DNA of 64,000 bases. Source: Apilactobacillus apinorum (GTDB lineage Bacteria; Bacillota; Bacilli; Lactobacillales; Lactobacillaceae). Every line of letters begins with the position of its first letter. The first letter of the stretch is position 1. Positions 1-9,891 of this stretch are shown here, in pieces. The notes beneath the pieces are model-generated. The model worked only from the letters and a program-made list of their open reading frames with translations. It made no database searches and was not told where the DNA came from. Location of the stretch: positions 275,816-339,815 of the forward strand of contig NZ_KQ440396.1 of assembly GCF_001281175.1 (NCBI RefSeq), read 5' to 3'. The position numbers and the translations under genes were made by a program.

Positions 1-11
1 CCATCCAACAT
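1..11 (-). CDS. Start of a further phage gene cut by the window edge
   Basis: An ATG begins one base after the stop codon of the tail fibre gene, with an AAGGAAG-like ribosome site overlapping the end of that gene. Only Met-Leu-Asp is visible. In this position phages of this kind carry another tail-fibre-associated or XkdX-like gene, or the lysis genes, but nothing in three codons can decide this. Confidence 0.4.
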
Positions 12-1163
12 TTAATCGCTTCCTTCTGAAACAATAATTAATGAACCTGGGTTAGCATTGCTTACCTTCTGAACTTCATCATCAGAATCTACCATTATTA
101 CACTTGCAGATTGTAGCCATTGTTGCCAACCTTGACCACCATTTTTACTTCTCGTTAATGTCGAGTTACCCGCTGTACCAGCATTATTGTTCCATACCAT
201 TGTTAGAACTTGTTTAGTTGTGTTACTAGCATTGTCATTAAACACAGATAAGCTATAAATGCCTGGATATGGTGCATCCTTTGGATTACCTGTATAAATA
301 CCAGTAGTCGTAAAATTATCTAAGCTCTGACCATCTAAACTACCTCGATAACGCATTGCATCATTGGATACAGAATTAGCTGTATTCTGTGTGTTAGATA
401 CATCACTACGGGTTTGATTAACTTGTCCCTGAAGATTGTTAATTGAGTTATTATTTTTAGTAACACCGTTTTTCAAATTGTTAATATTTTGATTAATTGA
501 TGATTCTGGATTAGAAATACTGCTATTAATATTATCTTGCAATTTTTGCAAATCATTTTGATTAGCATAATTACCGTTAGGTTGCTTAGTATCAATGTTA
601 GCCTGTAATTCTTTAGCTTTGTTATCAGTATACTGATTAGCATTATTTTCAGTATCACTTAAATTTTTAGCAGTTAACGTTTTAAAGTTATTAAAGTCTT
701 GTAGAGTAACTGGTATATTACTCGTATCACTGAGTGTAATGTTCTCAGTTCGATCAAATTTGATATTAAAACTGTATGCAATTTCATTAGAATTACCAGT
801 TGACTTAGCAGGAATATAATCTGCATTCTGTGATACCGCCACAGAAAATAGAAATTCATTACCATTTTTATCTTTAGCATAACTAGCGTATGTTTTGATA
901 TAAAATCCACTGTCAGACGATTCATTTTCTCCATATCCTAAAATCTTGGTTGAACCATCATCTGTCATGCTTACTTGTGGCACCACACTAATTTCTTTGT
1001 TATTCAATGCAGTTAATCCTTGAATTTGATTATCAGTAAAACTGGAATAATCATCAGAACTAAATACGATTTTAGAATAAGTAATCGTATCCTCATCAGC
1101 ATTTGCTGCATTGATCATTTGGTTACCTTTGTCGGTAACAATTGTTGCATCATAAGTTGCCAT
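12..1163 (-). CDS. Phage tail fibre / receptor-binding protein
   Basis: A 383-residue protein that probably forms the distal tail fibre and contacts the host surface. The N-terminal ~150 residues resemble the baseplate-attachment region of XkdV-type tail fibres. Residues about 165-275 are rich in Asn, Gln and Asp with repeated short helical patterns, as expected for a trimeric fibre shaft. The C-terminal part (from about 280) looks like a small tip domain with a WxxW-like stretch (GWQQWLQ). The start ATG has an AAGGAAG ribosome site and overlaps the end of the XkdU-like gene by 14 bases. It is the last complete gene of the baseplate cluster. The fibre role comes from position and composition; the receptor is unknown. 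Confidence 0.65.
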   Translation of the reverse strand: MATYDATIVTDKGNQMINAANADEDTITYSKIVFSSDDYSSFTDNQIQGLTALNNKEISVVPQVSMTDDGSTKILGYGENESSDSGFYIKTYASYAKDKNGNEFLFSVAVSQNADYIPAKSTGNSNEIAYSFNIKFDRTENITLSDTSNIPVTLQDFNNFKTLTAKNLSDTENNANQYTDNKAKELQANIDTKQPNGNYANQNDLQKLQDNINSSISNPESSINQNINNLKNGVTKNNNSINNLQGQVNQTRSDVSNTQNTANSVSNDAMRYRGSLDGQSLDNFTTTGIYTGNPKDAPYPGIYSLSVFNDNASNTTKQVLTMVWNNNAGTAGNSTLTRSKNGGQGWQQWLQSASVIMVDSDDEVQKVSNANPGSLIIVSEGSD

Positions 1164-1848
1164 TTAACATCTTCCTTTCTTTTAAGAATGACTTTGTACT
1201 GCCAATTGCATAATAATTATTTCGGTAAGCTTGTTTTGATTTAGAAAAGTGATGTAACACCTGCATGTGTTTGAAAATAGTTTGTGTATTATAAATGGCA
1301 TAGTACATATTTCCGCTAGATGATTTACTGTATTGAATATCTTTTAATTTCCAACCAACAGGTAATACAGATTGAATAGAATCTGATAAGATTTTCCGTT
1401 TTAAATCATTATGACTACCGGAATTAAAATCAAATGGGATATTAACAATTTCAATTTCACGAGGTCGATCAGTTGATTTAATATCGAAAACTGATAGAGA
1501 AATATTTAATAAAACTGATATTAATTTCTTCAATCCATTCATATTTGTAACTGCATTAGCTTTTAAAATCTGCCATTTAATTTGAAATCTTAAAAATTCG
1601 TCATCATCATCAATCCGATTTACTGAATAATCATTAGCAATATCAGTAAGAACCTGACCTGTTGCATTATTTATTTTGCTTAAATCATTTATAGAAAAAA
1701 TATTATTTTTCTGTTCATTAAATATATCTGCAACAATATTTAATACTTTTTGATTATTACTATCATCTTCTGAATTTCGGTAAGCAGGTAATTTATTTAA
1801 AATACTGTTTTTAACAGCTGTATCGCTTATATCAATACTAGTTTTCAA
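1150..1848 (-). CDS. XkdU-like baseplate protein (DUF2313/YmfQ family)
   Basis: This is probably the baseplate protein that links the BppJ-like wedge to the tail fibre, as in the XkdS-XkdT-XkdU order of PBSX. It has about 232 residues, close to the family length. The N-terminal part (KLPAYRN) and the central LRFQIKWQILKANA stretch match the pattern of YmfQ/XkdU proteins. A GTG at 1857 is possible, but the AAGGTAGG ribosome site fits the TTG at 1848 better. That TTG lies directly after the stop codon of the upstream gene, so translation is probably coupled. Confidence 0.7.
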   Translation of the reverse strand: MKTSIDISDTAVKNSILNKLPAYRNSEDDSNNQKVLNIVADIFNEQKNNIFSINDLSKINNATGQVLTDIANDYSVNRIDDDDEFLRFQIKWQILKANAVTNMNGLKKLISVLLNISLSVFDIKSTDRPREIEIVNIPFDFNSGSHNDLKRKILSDSIQSVLPVGWKLKDIQYSKSSSGNMYYAIYNTQTIFKHMQVLHHFSKSKQAYRNNYYAIGSTKSFLKERKMLNGNL

Positions 1849-1849
1849 C

Positions 1850-3088
1850 CTACTCACCTACCTTATTATTAATAATTTGAATATTATCTGCAGTAACAAC
1901 AGGCAAATCAAAATTATCAACATTGATGTTAGTATTTTCTTTTAAATCAGATGTGCTTTTGCCTAATTTAATATCAACAGAGGTAACTCCTTTAACCGAA
2001 TAAATAGGACCATAAAGTTTTGTAAAATTAACCGAATCTCCCATGTTAAATGAATTAAAATAATTAATAATATTATTTTTTATATTATTTTCTCCACTGT
2101 CTGTATCAAAATTATTAACGTCAGTTGAAATAGTAATGCTAAGAAATATTGGCACATTATTTGCATGATCAAAATAAATAGTGTGTTTTTTATTACCTAC
2201 ATCAATCACATCTTTAGAAATACTACCAACTGTTTTTTCTAAGGGTGGTAAATGCTGAAAATATGTTTGAGCAACCTCATCGTCATTCCCACCAACAACA
2301 TATAAATGACCTGTTAACGGTGGATTACCATACTTGTCAGCAGTCATTTCATTATTATCAATCAATCTAGCATCTTTAACAGAATCAATATTTTTAATAG
2401 CGGTTGTAATTCCGTTAAGCGTATTATTAGGTTTACTAATTCGATTCGACAAAATTCTTTTACGTAATGAATCATCACTTTCCGTATCAGCTCCACCAAC
2501 AGCTGCTCGTGGATTTGTAACTGAATAAAAACCATCTACTGATTCCTCTGGAGTAATAATTGTATTGGCCATAACATTATTATCTGCACCGGTTTCTTCT
2601 GAAATTGCTTGAACATTAACTTGACCAAGAACATTACCATCTTCATCAGTCAATGTAGATCCATCATCTTTTTTCGCTGGTTCTGAAATCGTAACATCGG
2701 ATAAAATTTGGAAAATATGACCATCTGCCGTGCTAAATTCACCTTCATCAGTCGTAATAACAGTCTGGGAATCATCATCAACATATCCTTGAATTTGCAA
2801 TTCTACATATGAGTTAGTTGCTGGTTTTCTAAATACATTTTCGTCAGCACCATCATCATCTAGTTCTGTTCCCGTAGAAGTTAATGTATGTCTAGCAGCA
2901 TAATTTGCTTGTGAAGTAGCTTCAAAATCATCAATAATTTGCGCATTAATATTAGCAAATCCACCTAGAATTGATGTATCGCTTAAATCAATATCCGACC
3001 CGAATTGTTTAATATACATAGATTTAACTTTATTTAAAATATCTTGAAAATCAGGTCTTACATATCCATATTGTGGATCAATAGGCAT
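1850..3088 (-). CDS. XkdT-like baseplate J family protein
   Basis: A 412-residue protein matching the baseplate wedge J family (PBSX XkdT, P2 gpJ, Mu gp47). It is expected to form the wedge that connects the central hub to the fibres and triggers sheath contraction. It shows the N-terminal LSDTSILGGFANI region, the middle GGADTESDDSLRKRI motif that is very typical of the family (about residues 199-213), and the C-terminal VKGVTSVDI stretch. The start has a strong AGGAGGTGAT ribosome site. The gene follows the XkdS-like gene without a gap. Confidence 0.88.
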   Translation of the reverse strand: MPIDPQYGYVRPDFQDILNKVKSMYIKQFGSDIDLSDTSILGGFANINAQIIDDFEATSQANYAARHTLTSTGTELDDDGADENVFRKPATNSYVELQIQGYVDDDSQTVITTDEGEFSTADGHIFQILSDVTISEPAKKDDGSTLTDEDGNVLGQVNVQAISEETGADNNVMANTIITPEESVDGFYSVTNPRAAVGGADTESDDSLRKRILSNRISKPNNTLNGITTAIKNIDSVKDARLIDNNEMTADKYGNPPLTGHLYVVGGNDDEVAQTYFQHLPPLEKTVGSISKDVIDVGNKKHTIYFDHANNVPIFLSITISTDVNNFDTDSGENNIKNNIINYFNSFNMGDSVNFTKLYGPIYSVKGVTSVDIKLGKSTSDLKENTNINVDNFDLPVVTADNIQIINNKVGE

Positions 3089-3448
3089 TTAATCACCTCC
3101 TAATGTTGTTTTAATCGATTGACCATTAATCATTTTTATTTCTGCGTTGATCTGAATGTTTCTATTTTGTTGATTCATATCAATAACTTTTAATGTGTCA
3201 AAGTTAGTTAAATTACTTCTTAAATAGTCATTCAATATTGATTGAATCGCATTTTTATCATTAGCACTGGCCAGTAATTGCATTTGATTTAAACCTAATT
3301 CTTCGTTCCAACTTAGCTCACCAACAAACGTATTTAATAATGAATAAATGTGTTGTTCTAATTCTGAATCACTGGAAATCATTGAGATATCTCCTGATTC
3401 ATTGTCAATAACAATGTCGCCAGAATTATCCATTTGTACATCTTTCAT
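3089..3448 (-). CDS. XkdS-like baseplate wedge protein (gp25/DUF2634 type)
   Basis: A 119-residue protein of the size and position of PBSX XkdS, related to the T4 gp25 baseplate wedge initiator. The central EQHIYSLLNTFVGELSWNEELGL region carries the helix and Glu-rich turn typical of gp25-like proteins. The start ATG overlaps the TGA of the preceding XkdR-like gene, with a GGAGTGATTAAG ribosome site. The next gene starts immediately after its stop. Confidence 0.8.
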   Translation of the reverse strand: MKDVQMDNSGDIVIDNESGDISMISSDSELEQHIYSLLNTFVGELSWNEELGLNQMQLLASANDKNAIQSILNDYLRSNLTNFDTLKVIDMNQQNRNIQINAEIKMINGQSIKTTLGGD

Positions 3449-3870
3449 GGCTTAATCACTCCTAGCAAAATCGCATCATTTAAAGAATGTTTCCGATATG
3501 ATTCAATTTTAAAATTAGATTTGCCACGAAAATTATCAATTTCTGTATCAAAAAATCCCACTGAAACTACAGAACCAACTTTCATCGGTTTATAGTCTAG
3601 TGAGATTTTTTCTTTTATCTTTTCCATTGCTTTATCCGTTTGCCAAATTGTTGATGGAACAATAACTTCAGGAATTGGAGCCGTTTTACTATTATCATGT
3701 TGCAGTGGAAGTAATTGAACAGTACATGTATGCGCAGATTTATCATATTTAGTTATCTTACCAATATTCATTACTTTAATTTTGTTAGAAATAAAATTTG
3801 GATATGAATGTAAAATAAAATTACTAAACTTATTTTTTCGGTCAACAACATGTTTATTTACCTTTACCAT
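3445..3870 (-). CDS. XkdR-like baseplate protein (DUF2577)
   Basis: A 141-residue protein probably belonging to the baseplate hub or spike region. It has an OB-fold-like central part (IGKITKYDKSAHTCTVQLLPL), seen in spike proteins such as gp138 and in the DUF2577/XkdR family, and a C-terminal ILLGVIKP end. I chose the ATG at 3870 because GGAGG lies 9 bases upstream; a TTG at 3876 is too close to it. It overlaps the 3' end of the broken XkdQ-like gene, so translation of the two is normally coupled. Confidence 0.65.
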   Translation of the reverse strand: MVKVNKHVVDRKNKFSNFILHSYPNFISNKIKVMNIGKITKYDKSAHTCTVQLLPLQHDNSKTAPIPEVIVPSTIWQTDKAMEKIKEKISLDYKPMKVGSVVSVGFFDTEIDNFRGKSNFKIESYRKHSLNDAILLGVIKP

Positions 3871-4770
3871 AAACAATTACCTCCATTTCATAATTATTTT
3901 GATGTGTATGCTTAACTGATTTAACACGAAATAATCCAGTAATAATCTTAGATTTAATTTGTACACTAGAACCAGCACTTATCCGAGGATCATCCCAACA
4001 TTCTAGAGTGTAAGTTTTACTATTATTATCGTCATTTAAGTTAGGTTCTTGAAATAAACCACTTTCTTCACTCAAATATAAATGTTCATGATATGGATTA
4101 TCAGTTTTTTTATCATCAATTACAAATTTACCCTTACGTTCATACATAACTGACTTACAATCATTAACAATCGATTTAATTGCTGTAAACGCATTATTTG
4201 AAACTGTATATCCACGTTTATATTTTTTTTTTTTGCCAACCTTAAATGATAAATTTTAATGCCACTTACTTTAGCAGTTTTCATTATAATTGCTTTAGCG
4301 CTAGTACCTTTTTTAAACGATAAATTAACTTTATTCTTCTTAGTCTTACTCTTTTTACTGTGCTTGCTACTTTTAGTAGTTTTGGAATTGTTTGGTTTAC
4401 CTTTTAATTTAGTTTTCGAATAATCTTTACCTTCTGTAAAAGTAATCGTTGTTTGTCGATCCTTACCATCTGAATTAGTAGTTTGAACACGAACAATATT
4501 ACCTTCACCTGCAATACCAAATAAATCCGTAGGACCAGAATATACAGTTATATGATCATCCTTAGCAATCTTATTTACTGTTGAATCAGCTAAATTATAA
4601 ATAGTAACAGTTGATTTATCAGGAGTTGGTGAATCATCAGAATTAATTTCATAATCAATATTATTGGCATCTTCTAAAGTTAATTTTTCTGATTTAGATT
4701 GAATAACAATCGTTGTTCGATAACCAAAGTAATAACCACTTGAACTAATATTAATTCCCGTTTTCATCAT
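3854..4770 (-). pseudogene. XkdQ-like baseplate hub gene, split by a frameshift
   Basis: The hub protein XkdQ (gpD/gp27-like) is about 300-330 residues long. Here the first reading frame (4120-4770) matches it up to about residue 180, then runs out of frame. The second frame (3854-4147 and upstream to about 4222) continues with YKRGYTVSNNAFTAIKSIV and an RKGKFVIDD stretch exactly where the hub fold should go on. The switch is at a run of twelve A (minus strand) at 4223-4234. One extra A, or two fewer, would restore a single gene of about 305 codons. A -1 slip of polymerase or ribosome in the A-run would also give full-length product. The break may therefore be a true mutation, a phase-variable site, a productive slippage site or a sequencing error. 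Confidence 0.85.
4223..4234 (-). repeat. A12 homopolymer at the frameshift in the XkdQ-like gene
   Basis: The plus strand reads twelve T in a row, giving GCA followed by eleven more A on the coding strand. It encodes a Lys run and sits exactly at the change of reading frame. Runs of this length are prone to slippage in replication, transcription and translation. Confidence 0.95.
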
Positions 4771-5089
4771 CTCCTAAATCATCTATACATAGCTGAACCG
4801 TAATGCCTAAATTATCGGCAGTAATTTCGGTGGCTAAACCACTTTCATCAATTGGAACAATCGTCTCAGCTGGTAAAGTATCATCACTTATATTGCGCCA
4901 CAATGGTTGATTTAAAACTAATGGCTCGCCACTTCGGATTAAATTACCATAGTAGTCATACAAATCTACATAAAACTTATCATCAACTTCGTTGTAATAG
5001 AATTTAAAAATAAAACTGGTTTCTAATAACTCAATTTCTTGTGAATAAGGCATATCATCAACATATATTGGAATATAATCATGTTGCAT
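4751..5089 (-). CDS. Phage baseplate plug protein
   Basis: A 112-residue protein of the small acidic family found between XkdP- and XkdQ-like genes in Gram-positive phages and annotated as baseplate plug. It is rich in aromatic and acidic residues (IFKFYYNEVDDKFYVDLYD, about residues 27-45). The ATG at 5089 shares a base with the stop of the upstream gene (TAATG), with a GAGGTGG ribosome site; a GTG three codons earlier would lie inside that site. It overlaps the next gene by about 20 bases. Confidence 0.65.
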   Translation of the reverse strand: MQHDYIPIYVDDMPYSQEIELLETSFIFKFYYNEVDDKFYVDLYDYYGNLIRSGEPLVLNQPLWRNISDDTLPAETIVPIDESGLATEITADNLGITVQLCIDDLGDDENGN

Positions 5090-6234
5090 TATTGCCACCT
5101 CACATTCGCGTAACTAGGCACTTTAGTTGCTGACCATTTATTAATTCTTTCTAGGTCAGTAATTGATGTTCCTGTTTTACGGGCAATTACTGCATAACTC
5201 CAGCCTGGTTTAATTCGCATATATCGTTTGCTACTATTACTATTACGTGAACCACGTATTTTACCAGCAGGAGCCTTTCGTTTAGCTGTTAACTTTGCAT
5301 ATTGGATTTGTGCTTGTTGTGCATAGCTAAAAGATATCTCTATACTCATTGCATTCTTATTCATAGTTTGATCGGTAGATTTAGCTATCGAAGTTATATA
5401 AGCATGTTGCCAATAAGCAAAGCCATCAATTGTAAATTCATAATGCCTTGACCACAGCATTAATTTCTTAAATTGCTGGTCAGCAGATTTTAAATCATCA
5501 GCTTCTAATATATAAGTTCCACTTAATTCTCGACTATCTAATGATACATAATTAGTTTGAGCGACATTACTATCAGTTGCATGTGTTGCGACTGTATTAC
5601 TGTCAGTTTCAGTTGGACTAGTTTCATATAAATTAAAAACTGTATCGTCCATCAAATCAGTTCTATATAATACTGATGCACCATTACTTTTAGCATCTTT
5701 AATTTTTTGATTAATAACAACCGAATTCTTTTTCTGTGTTCTAATCCGTTGCCGAGTTAGCATCGTATTTCGATAATAATTATACTTATTTTTAGCTTTT
5801 GCCTTTTGCTTTTTCAAATCACTAATTAATTTATTTATATGCTTAATATTGGCCTGTTTTCGAACTTTGCGACTATGAATACGATAGAATCCTTGTTCTT
5901 TCGCTAAACTAGCCATCTGCGACGAATATTCAGACTTTTTACGCATTAAATTATTTAATTTTTCATTAATTGAACTTTTTTTATGTGAACTTTTACTCTT
6001 ATTTAATGTGTCTTTGAGTTCCTTAACTTTATCATTTTCATTATTGTATGCACTTTGAAATTTATTATATTGACTATTATTAAGCTTTTTATTAATACCT
6101 TTTAAAGCATCATTTAATAACTTTGCTTCTTCATTTTTACGCCTGATTTTATTTGCATAAGTTTTGACTTGATTAGACCAGTAATTTGTTGCTGATCTAA
6201 TTCTTATGTCTGACAACTTAGTAGAGTATGCCAA
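5089..6234 (-). CDS. XkdP-like tail protein with C-terminal LysM domain
   Basis: About 381 residues. The N-terminal ~190 residues are strongly helical and Lys/Asn rich, probably coiled coil. The middle (about 195-320) has a LYETSPTETDS stretch and the beta-rich part of XkdP-type proteins. The C-terminus (about 335-381) is a LysM domain (IKPGWSYAVIARKTGTSI and DLERINKW), which binds peptidoglycan. The long helical N-terminus is more than the usual XkdP has. The start is taken as TTG at 6234, because GGAGG lies 8 bases before it and inside any longer version. The gene overlaps the tape measure gene by 17 bases. Confidence 0.7.
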   Translation of the reverse strand: MAYSTKLSDIRIRSATNYWSNQVKTYANKIRRKNEEAKLLNDALKGINKKLNNSQYNKFQSAYNNENDKVKELKDTLNKSKSSHKKSSINEKLNNLMRKKSEYSSQMASLAKEQGFYRIHSRKVRKQANIKHINKLISDLKKQKAKAKNKYNYYRNTMLTRQRIRTQKKNSVVINQKIKDAKSNGASVLYRTDLMDDTVFNLYETSPTETDSNTVATHATDSNVAQTNYVSLDSRELSGTYILEADDLKSADQQFKKLMLWSRHYEFTIDGFAYWQHAYITSIAKSTDQTMNKNAMSIEISFSYAQQAQIQYAKLTAKRKAPAGKIRGSRNSNSSKRYMRIKPGWSYAVIARKTGTSITDLERINKWSATKVPSYANVRWQ

Positions 6235-9200
6235 AGCTTTCGCCTCCATCTTCATCATGAATTAGTTCATTTAACATATCTGATAATTCATCACGATTAT
6301 TTTCTAATTCATCATGTAGTTTATTCAAATTATTATTATCTGTACCTGATATCTTAATATTTGGGTGATAATCAACATGAACTGGTCGATTACGATGATT
6401 AATAATATTTTTACTGCTTTCATGATTAATAACATTACCGTCTTTTTTAGGTTTAAATAATTCATAACCATCTTCTGCAACATGATAAATATCATTAGCT
6501 TTAACCGGTCCACCATTTCTACGAGCACGATGACCTGAAGGACCCCAGCCACCATTATTTGCAATATCTGACTTCCAATTAGAATCGTTAAACATAGCGG
6601 TTAATTGGTCGAATCCATTTAATAGATTTTTATGACCATTAACTGCCCAAGATGCAAAAGTTGAAGGAACATACTGCAATAATCCTTGTGCTGGATGACC
6701 AGCTCTAGAATTAACATCTTGTACCTTTTGCATAATCTTAGGATTACCGCCAGATTCACGAGCTATTCGTTTCAAAATTAATTGAATGTCATTTCCATTA
6801 ACTGCATCATGCATAAAAGCAGCGGCTTTTTTAATTATAGGAATCCAACGATCTACACTTGATCCACCAGGATTTCCAGCGCCACCAGAATTATTATTAA
6901 AGAAGTGAATAGCCATGTCTTTTACCTTACTTAAAACACCACCACCGAAATCTTTAAAAAATTCAGGCAGTTTAGGTAAATGACCAAATAATCCTTCAAT
7001 AAATTTAATTGGATGAGCAATTGCACCAGCAGCAGTTTTAATACCATGTCCGATATCTCCAACAACATCCTTAGCACCATTCCAAAAATTAGATATTGTT
7101 CCTCCGCTGTAACGCTTGATTCCACGTAGCTCCATTAGCATCTTAGTTTGAGTGGCGTTAAAAATCCGACTTCCTTTTGGAAGATATCCAATCCAATTTG
7201 GCTTTTGTGGAATAAATTCTCTTCCATTCGGCAATTGAACTAACTCTTTATTTTGCGTACTTGGTGAATCATGACCATCATTTAACATTGCCATTGTGTT
7301 TCTTGGTAATTTTCCATCCATGGTCCCACCAGCAAAATGAACTTTAGGAATGGTTCCAATAGTGTGGCCAGAAACACCCATTTTAGAAAGGAGCCAATTA
7401 AGCCCTTTAATGCCTTGATTAATAATCCATGTAATATCATTAATTCTATCGGCAATATCATTTTTAATTTGTTTCCATAGCTTGCTAAAGAATCCAGCAA
7501 CATCAGAACCCCATGATTTAAATGTATTCCACATTCCTTTTAGGGCATTTCCCGCTAAATCTTTAACGAAATCAAATCCACCGGAAAATAATCCTTTAAG
7601 CGTCTTCCACATATCTTTAATTAATTTGGGAATATCTTTCTTTAAATTACCAAATCTTCCATGAAAAATATCGGAGAAAACTTTTAGTACATCTTTGATT
7701 GATTTCCAAGCATTTTTAAATGTTCTTGTTGCATTTTTCCATGTACTCTTAAAATGAGATTTAACAAATCCTAGTACCTTGCCAATAGTTTTTTTAATCA
7801 CATTAAAGCTACGTTTAATTATATTGCCAAACCATTTAGCACTTTTACCTGCCATTTTAAAAGCACCATTAACAATTTTCCTGAACGGCTTAAAATGCTT
7901 ATACAATTCATAAATACCTCCAACTAATCCTGCAATTGCAAGAGTAGCAATTCCAATTGGATTAGCATCTAAGGCAGCATTAAAAGCCCATTGGACAGCA
8001 GTGAATGCTTTAGTAATTCCTGACCATGCTTTTTGAGCTATCTTTGCAACATTAATAGATTTAACAAAAGTTAAAATATCTTTACCTACTGATAAAGCTT
8101 TACTACCTAAGAATGAAAAAGTAGTTTTTCCTACCGAATATATCTTTTTAAAGCCACCAGCTATTTTTGAAACTTGTTTAAAGGCCGTAGGATGCAAGAA
8201 CTTAAATGTCTTACTTATTTTTCCTGTTCTTCTCAAGACTGTTGATACTTTTCCAATTCTTTTAGCAACTTTGGCAATAGGAGAAGACATATCATCAATT
8301 ATGCTAACAAAAAATCTTTTAAACTTAAGAATTTTTGAAACAGCAAAAACAGAAACTAAGAGCTTACCAATTGTTTCTAATCCTTTTTTATGTTTACTAA
8401 TATTTTGCAATGATTTAGCAACACCATTTAATCCATGTGAAGCTTTTCCAGAATTACCACCTAAAACATTTAGAACACCTTTGATAGTGTCCCATGCACC
8501 AGCAGATATAGATTGAACTATTGACCAAACAGCAGAACCAATCTCTTTTAATGGCTTTCGATTCTTAGTTATAAATGCAACTGCTTTTCCAACAAAATTG
8601 CCAACATTTTTACCCAGCGAGGCACCAATACCTTCAATCATTTTCTGAATTTTCTGTAAAGATTTACCTTTTCCAACAATCCTCTGAATAGATTTAAATA
8701 AATTACCAGAAACACCCGTATCAAATCTCTTTTTGGTACTAGCAATTGTCGAATTAAGCATGTCCATTTTTCCACGATCGGTACTAAGATACTGATTCCA
8801 AGCTTTCCCACTATCTCTCGATGCAGAAATCATATAAGAACGCAATTGATTTCCCGTAAATTTACCAGAATTGAGCATATTGTTAAATGCATTAGTACTT
8901 AGACCGGACATTTTAATGATTTCATTTCTAATAGGTCCTAATGCAGTTTTATTAAACATCCCTGCATTAACTTTTTGATTAGATCCCATCATTCTGTTCA
9001 TCATCTTATACTGACGATCACCGAATTGTGAATCTTTACCAAATGATGTTATAGAGCTGGTTAAACTCTGTGCTTGCTTAACATTTCCATTGGTTAATGC
9101 TAAATAACGTTTTTGCATATTAGTAATGGCATTACCTGATATGTCAGCATGCTCTCTAATAGAACCTAATTGTTGTAACATGCTGCTCGTATCACTTTTA

Positions 9201-9889
9201 TTTAGTCCTATATTAGCCCAGTTTCTTTTAGCATCCGCACCTGCAGAACTAAACTTAAGACCTTGCGTAACAGATTCTTTTAAGAAATTAGGAATGGAAC
9301 TAACTACATTAGAAATAGCATTACTTGCCAAAGCTACTCCTAAAGTATCTCTTAATTTATGAGTATCTTCGTCTGCTTTTCTTATACTTCTGCCAGCTTT
9401 TTTACTAGATTCATCAACATCACTAATACTTTTACCTTTAATGCTATCAATTGATTTTTGAAATTCTTTAACTTTACTTATATTCTTGTTTAAACTTTCA
9501 TTATTCTTGATAAATTTATCATTAACAGATTGAACAATATCTCTTGAATGGCTAAAACCATCAATAGTCTGCTTAAGCCGATTAACTTCTGTATTGTCAT
9601 CCATCAAAGATTGACGAACATTTCTCACAGATGAATTAACTCGATCAACTTCTGTTATCATTTGTTGATAAACACTGGTTGAATTATGAATATTTTGTGT
9701 CATTTCACGCATACCAGTATTATTACCAGTTAAATTACTCATACTTTTGCCAGCAGTTTTTGCAGCACCAGTTAAGCCTTCCATTTTGTCTCTTAACTTA
9801 TCCACTAAATCACTGGCCTTGAACAACTCATCAATTCCAGACACTGTAATGTCAGTATTAATTGCTGCCTGTCTAAATGTTTCTGTCAT
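6218..9889 (-). CDS. Tail tape measure protein with lytic transglycosylase domain
   Basis: A 1223-residue protein that sets tail length and is probably ejected during infection. The first ~200 residues are helical. A hydrophobic membrane-active stretch lies in the middle (about 650-670, NPIGIATLAIAGLVGGIYEL). A goose-lysozyme/SLT-like domain lies near the C-terminus (about 1000-1120), with the catalytic-type Glu in IARESGGNP and the GLLQYVPSTF motif. The start has a GGTGGTGAATAAGT ribosome region. It follows the tail assembly chaperone genes, as in PBSX (XkdO). The cell-wall domain would open the peptidoglycan during DNA entry. Confidence 0.9.
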   Translation of the reverse strand: MTETFRQAAINTDITVSGIDELFKASDLVDKLRDKMEGLTGAAKTAGKSMSNLTGNNTGMREMTQNIHNSTSVYQQMITEVDRVNSSVRNVRQSLMDDNTEVNRLKQTIDGFSHSRDIVQSVNDKFIKNNESLNKNISKVKEFQKSIDSIKGKSISDVDESSKKAGRSIRKADEDTHKLRDTLGVALASNAISNVVSSIPNFLKESVTQGLKFSSAGADAKRNWANIGLNKSDTSSMLQQLGSIREHADISGNAITNMQKRYLALTNGNVKQAQSLTSSITSFGKDSQFGDRQYKMMNRMMGSNQKVNAGMFNKTALGPIRNEIIKMSGLSTNAFNNMLNSGKFTGNQLRSYMISASRDSGKAWNQYLSTDRGKMDMLNSTIASTKKRFDTGVSGNLFKSIQRIVGKGKSLQKIQKMIEGIGASLGKNVGNFVGKAVAFITKNRKPLKEIGSAVWSIVQSISAGAWDTIKGVLNVLGGNSGKASHGLNGVAKSLQNISKHKKGLETIGKLLVSVFAVSKILKFKRFFVSIIDDMSSPIAKVAKRIGKVSTVLRRTGKISKTFKFLHPTAFKQVSKIAGGFKKIYSVGKTTFSFLGSKALSVGKDILTFVKSINVAKIAQKAWSGITKAFTAVQWAFNAALDANPIGIATLAIAGLVGGIYELYKHFKPFRKIVNGAFKMAGKSAKWFGNIIKRSFNVIKKTIGKVLGFVKSHFKSTWKNATRTFKNAWKSIKDVLKVFSDIFHGRFGNLKKDIPKLIKDMWKTLKGLFSGGFDFVKDLAGNALKGMWNTFKSWGSDVAGFFSKLWKQIKNDIADRINDITWIINQGIKGLNWLLSKMGVSGHTIGTIPKVHFAGGTMDGKLPRNTMAMLNDGHDSPSTQNKELVQLPNGREFIPQKPNWIGYLPKGSRIFNATQTKMLMELRGIKRYSGGTISNFWNGAKDVVGDIGHGIKTAAGAIAHPIKFIEGLFGHLPKLPEFFKDFGGGVLSKVKDMAIHFFNNNSGGAGNPGGSSVDRWIPIIKKAAAFMHDAVNGNDIQLILKRIARESGGNPKIMQKVQDVNSRAGHPAQGLLQYVPSTFASWAVNGHKNLLNGFDQLTAMFNDSNWKSDIANNGGWGPSGHRARRNGGPVKANDIYHVAEDGYELFKPKKDGNVINHESSKNIINHRNRPVHVDYHPNIKISGTDNNNLNKLHDELENNRDELSDMLNELIHDEDGGESFGILY

Positions 9890-9891
9890 AC

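Noticed and set aside
4120..4770. Two separate baseplate genes instead of one broken gene
   Set aside because: The second frame lacks a ribosome site and continues the XkdQ-like sequence directly from the homopolymer.
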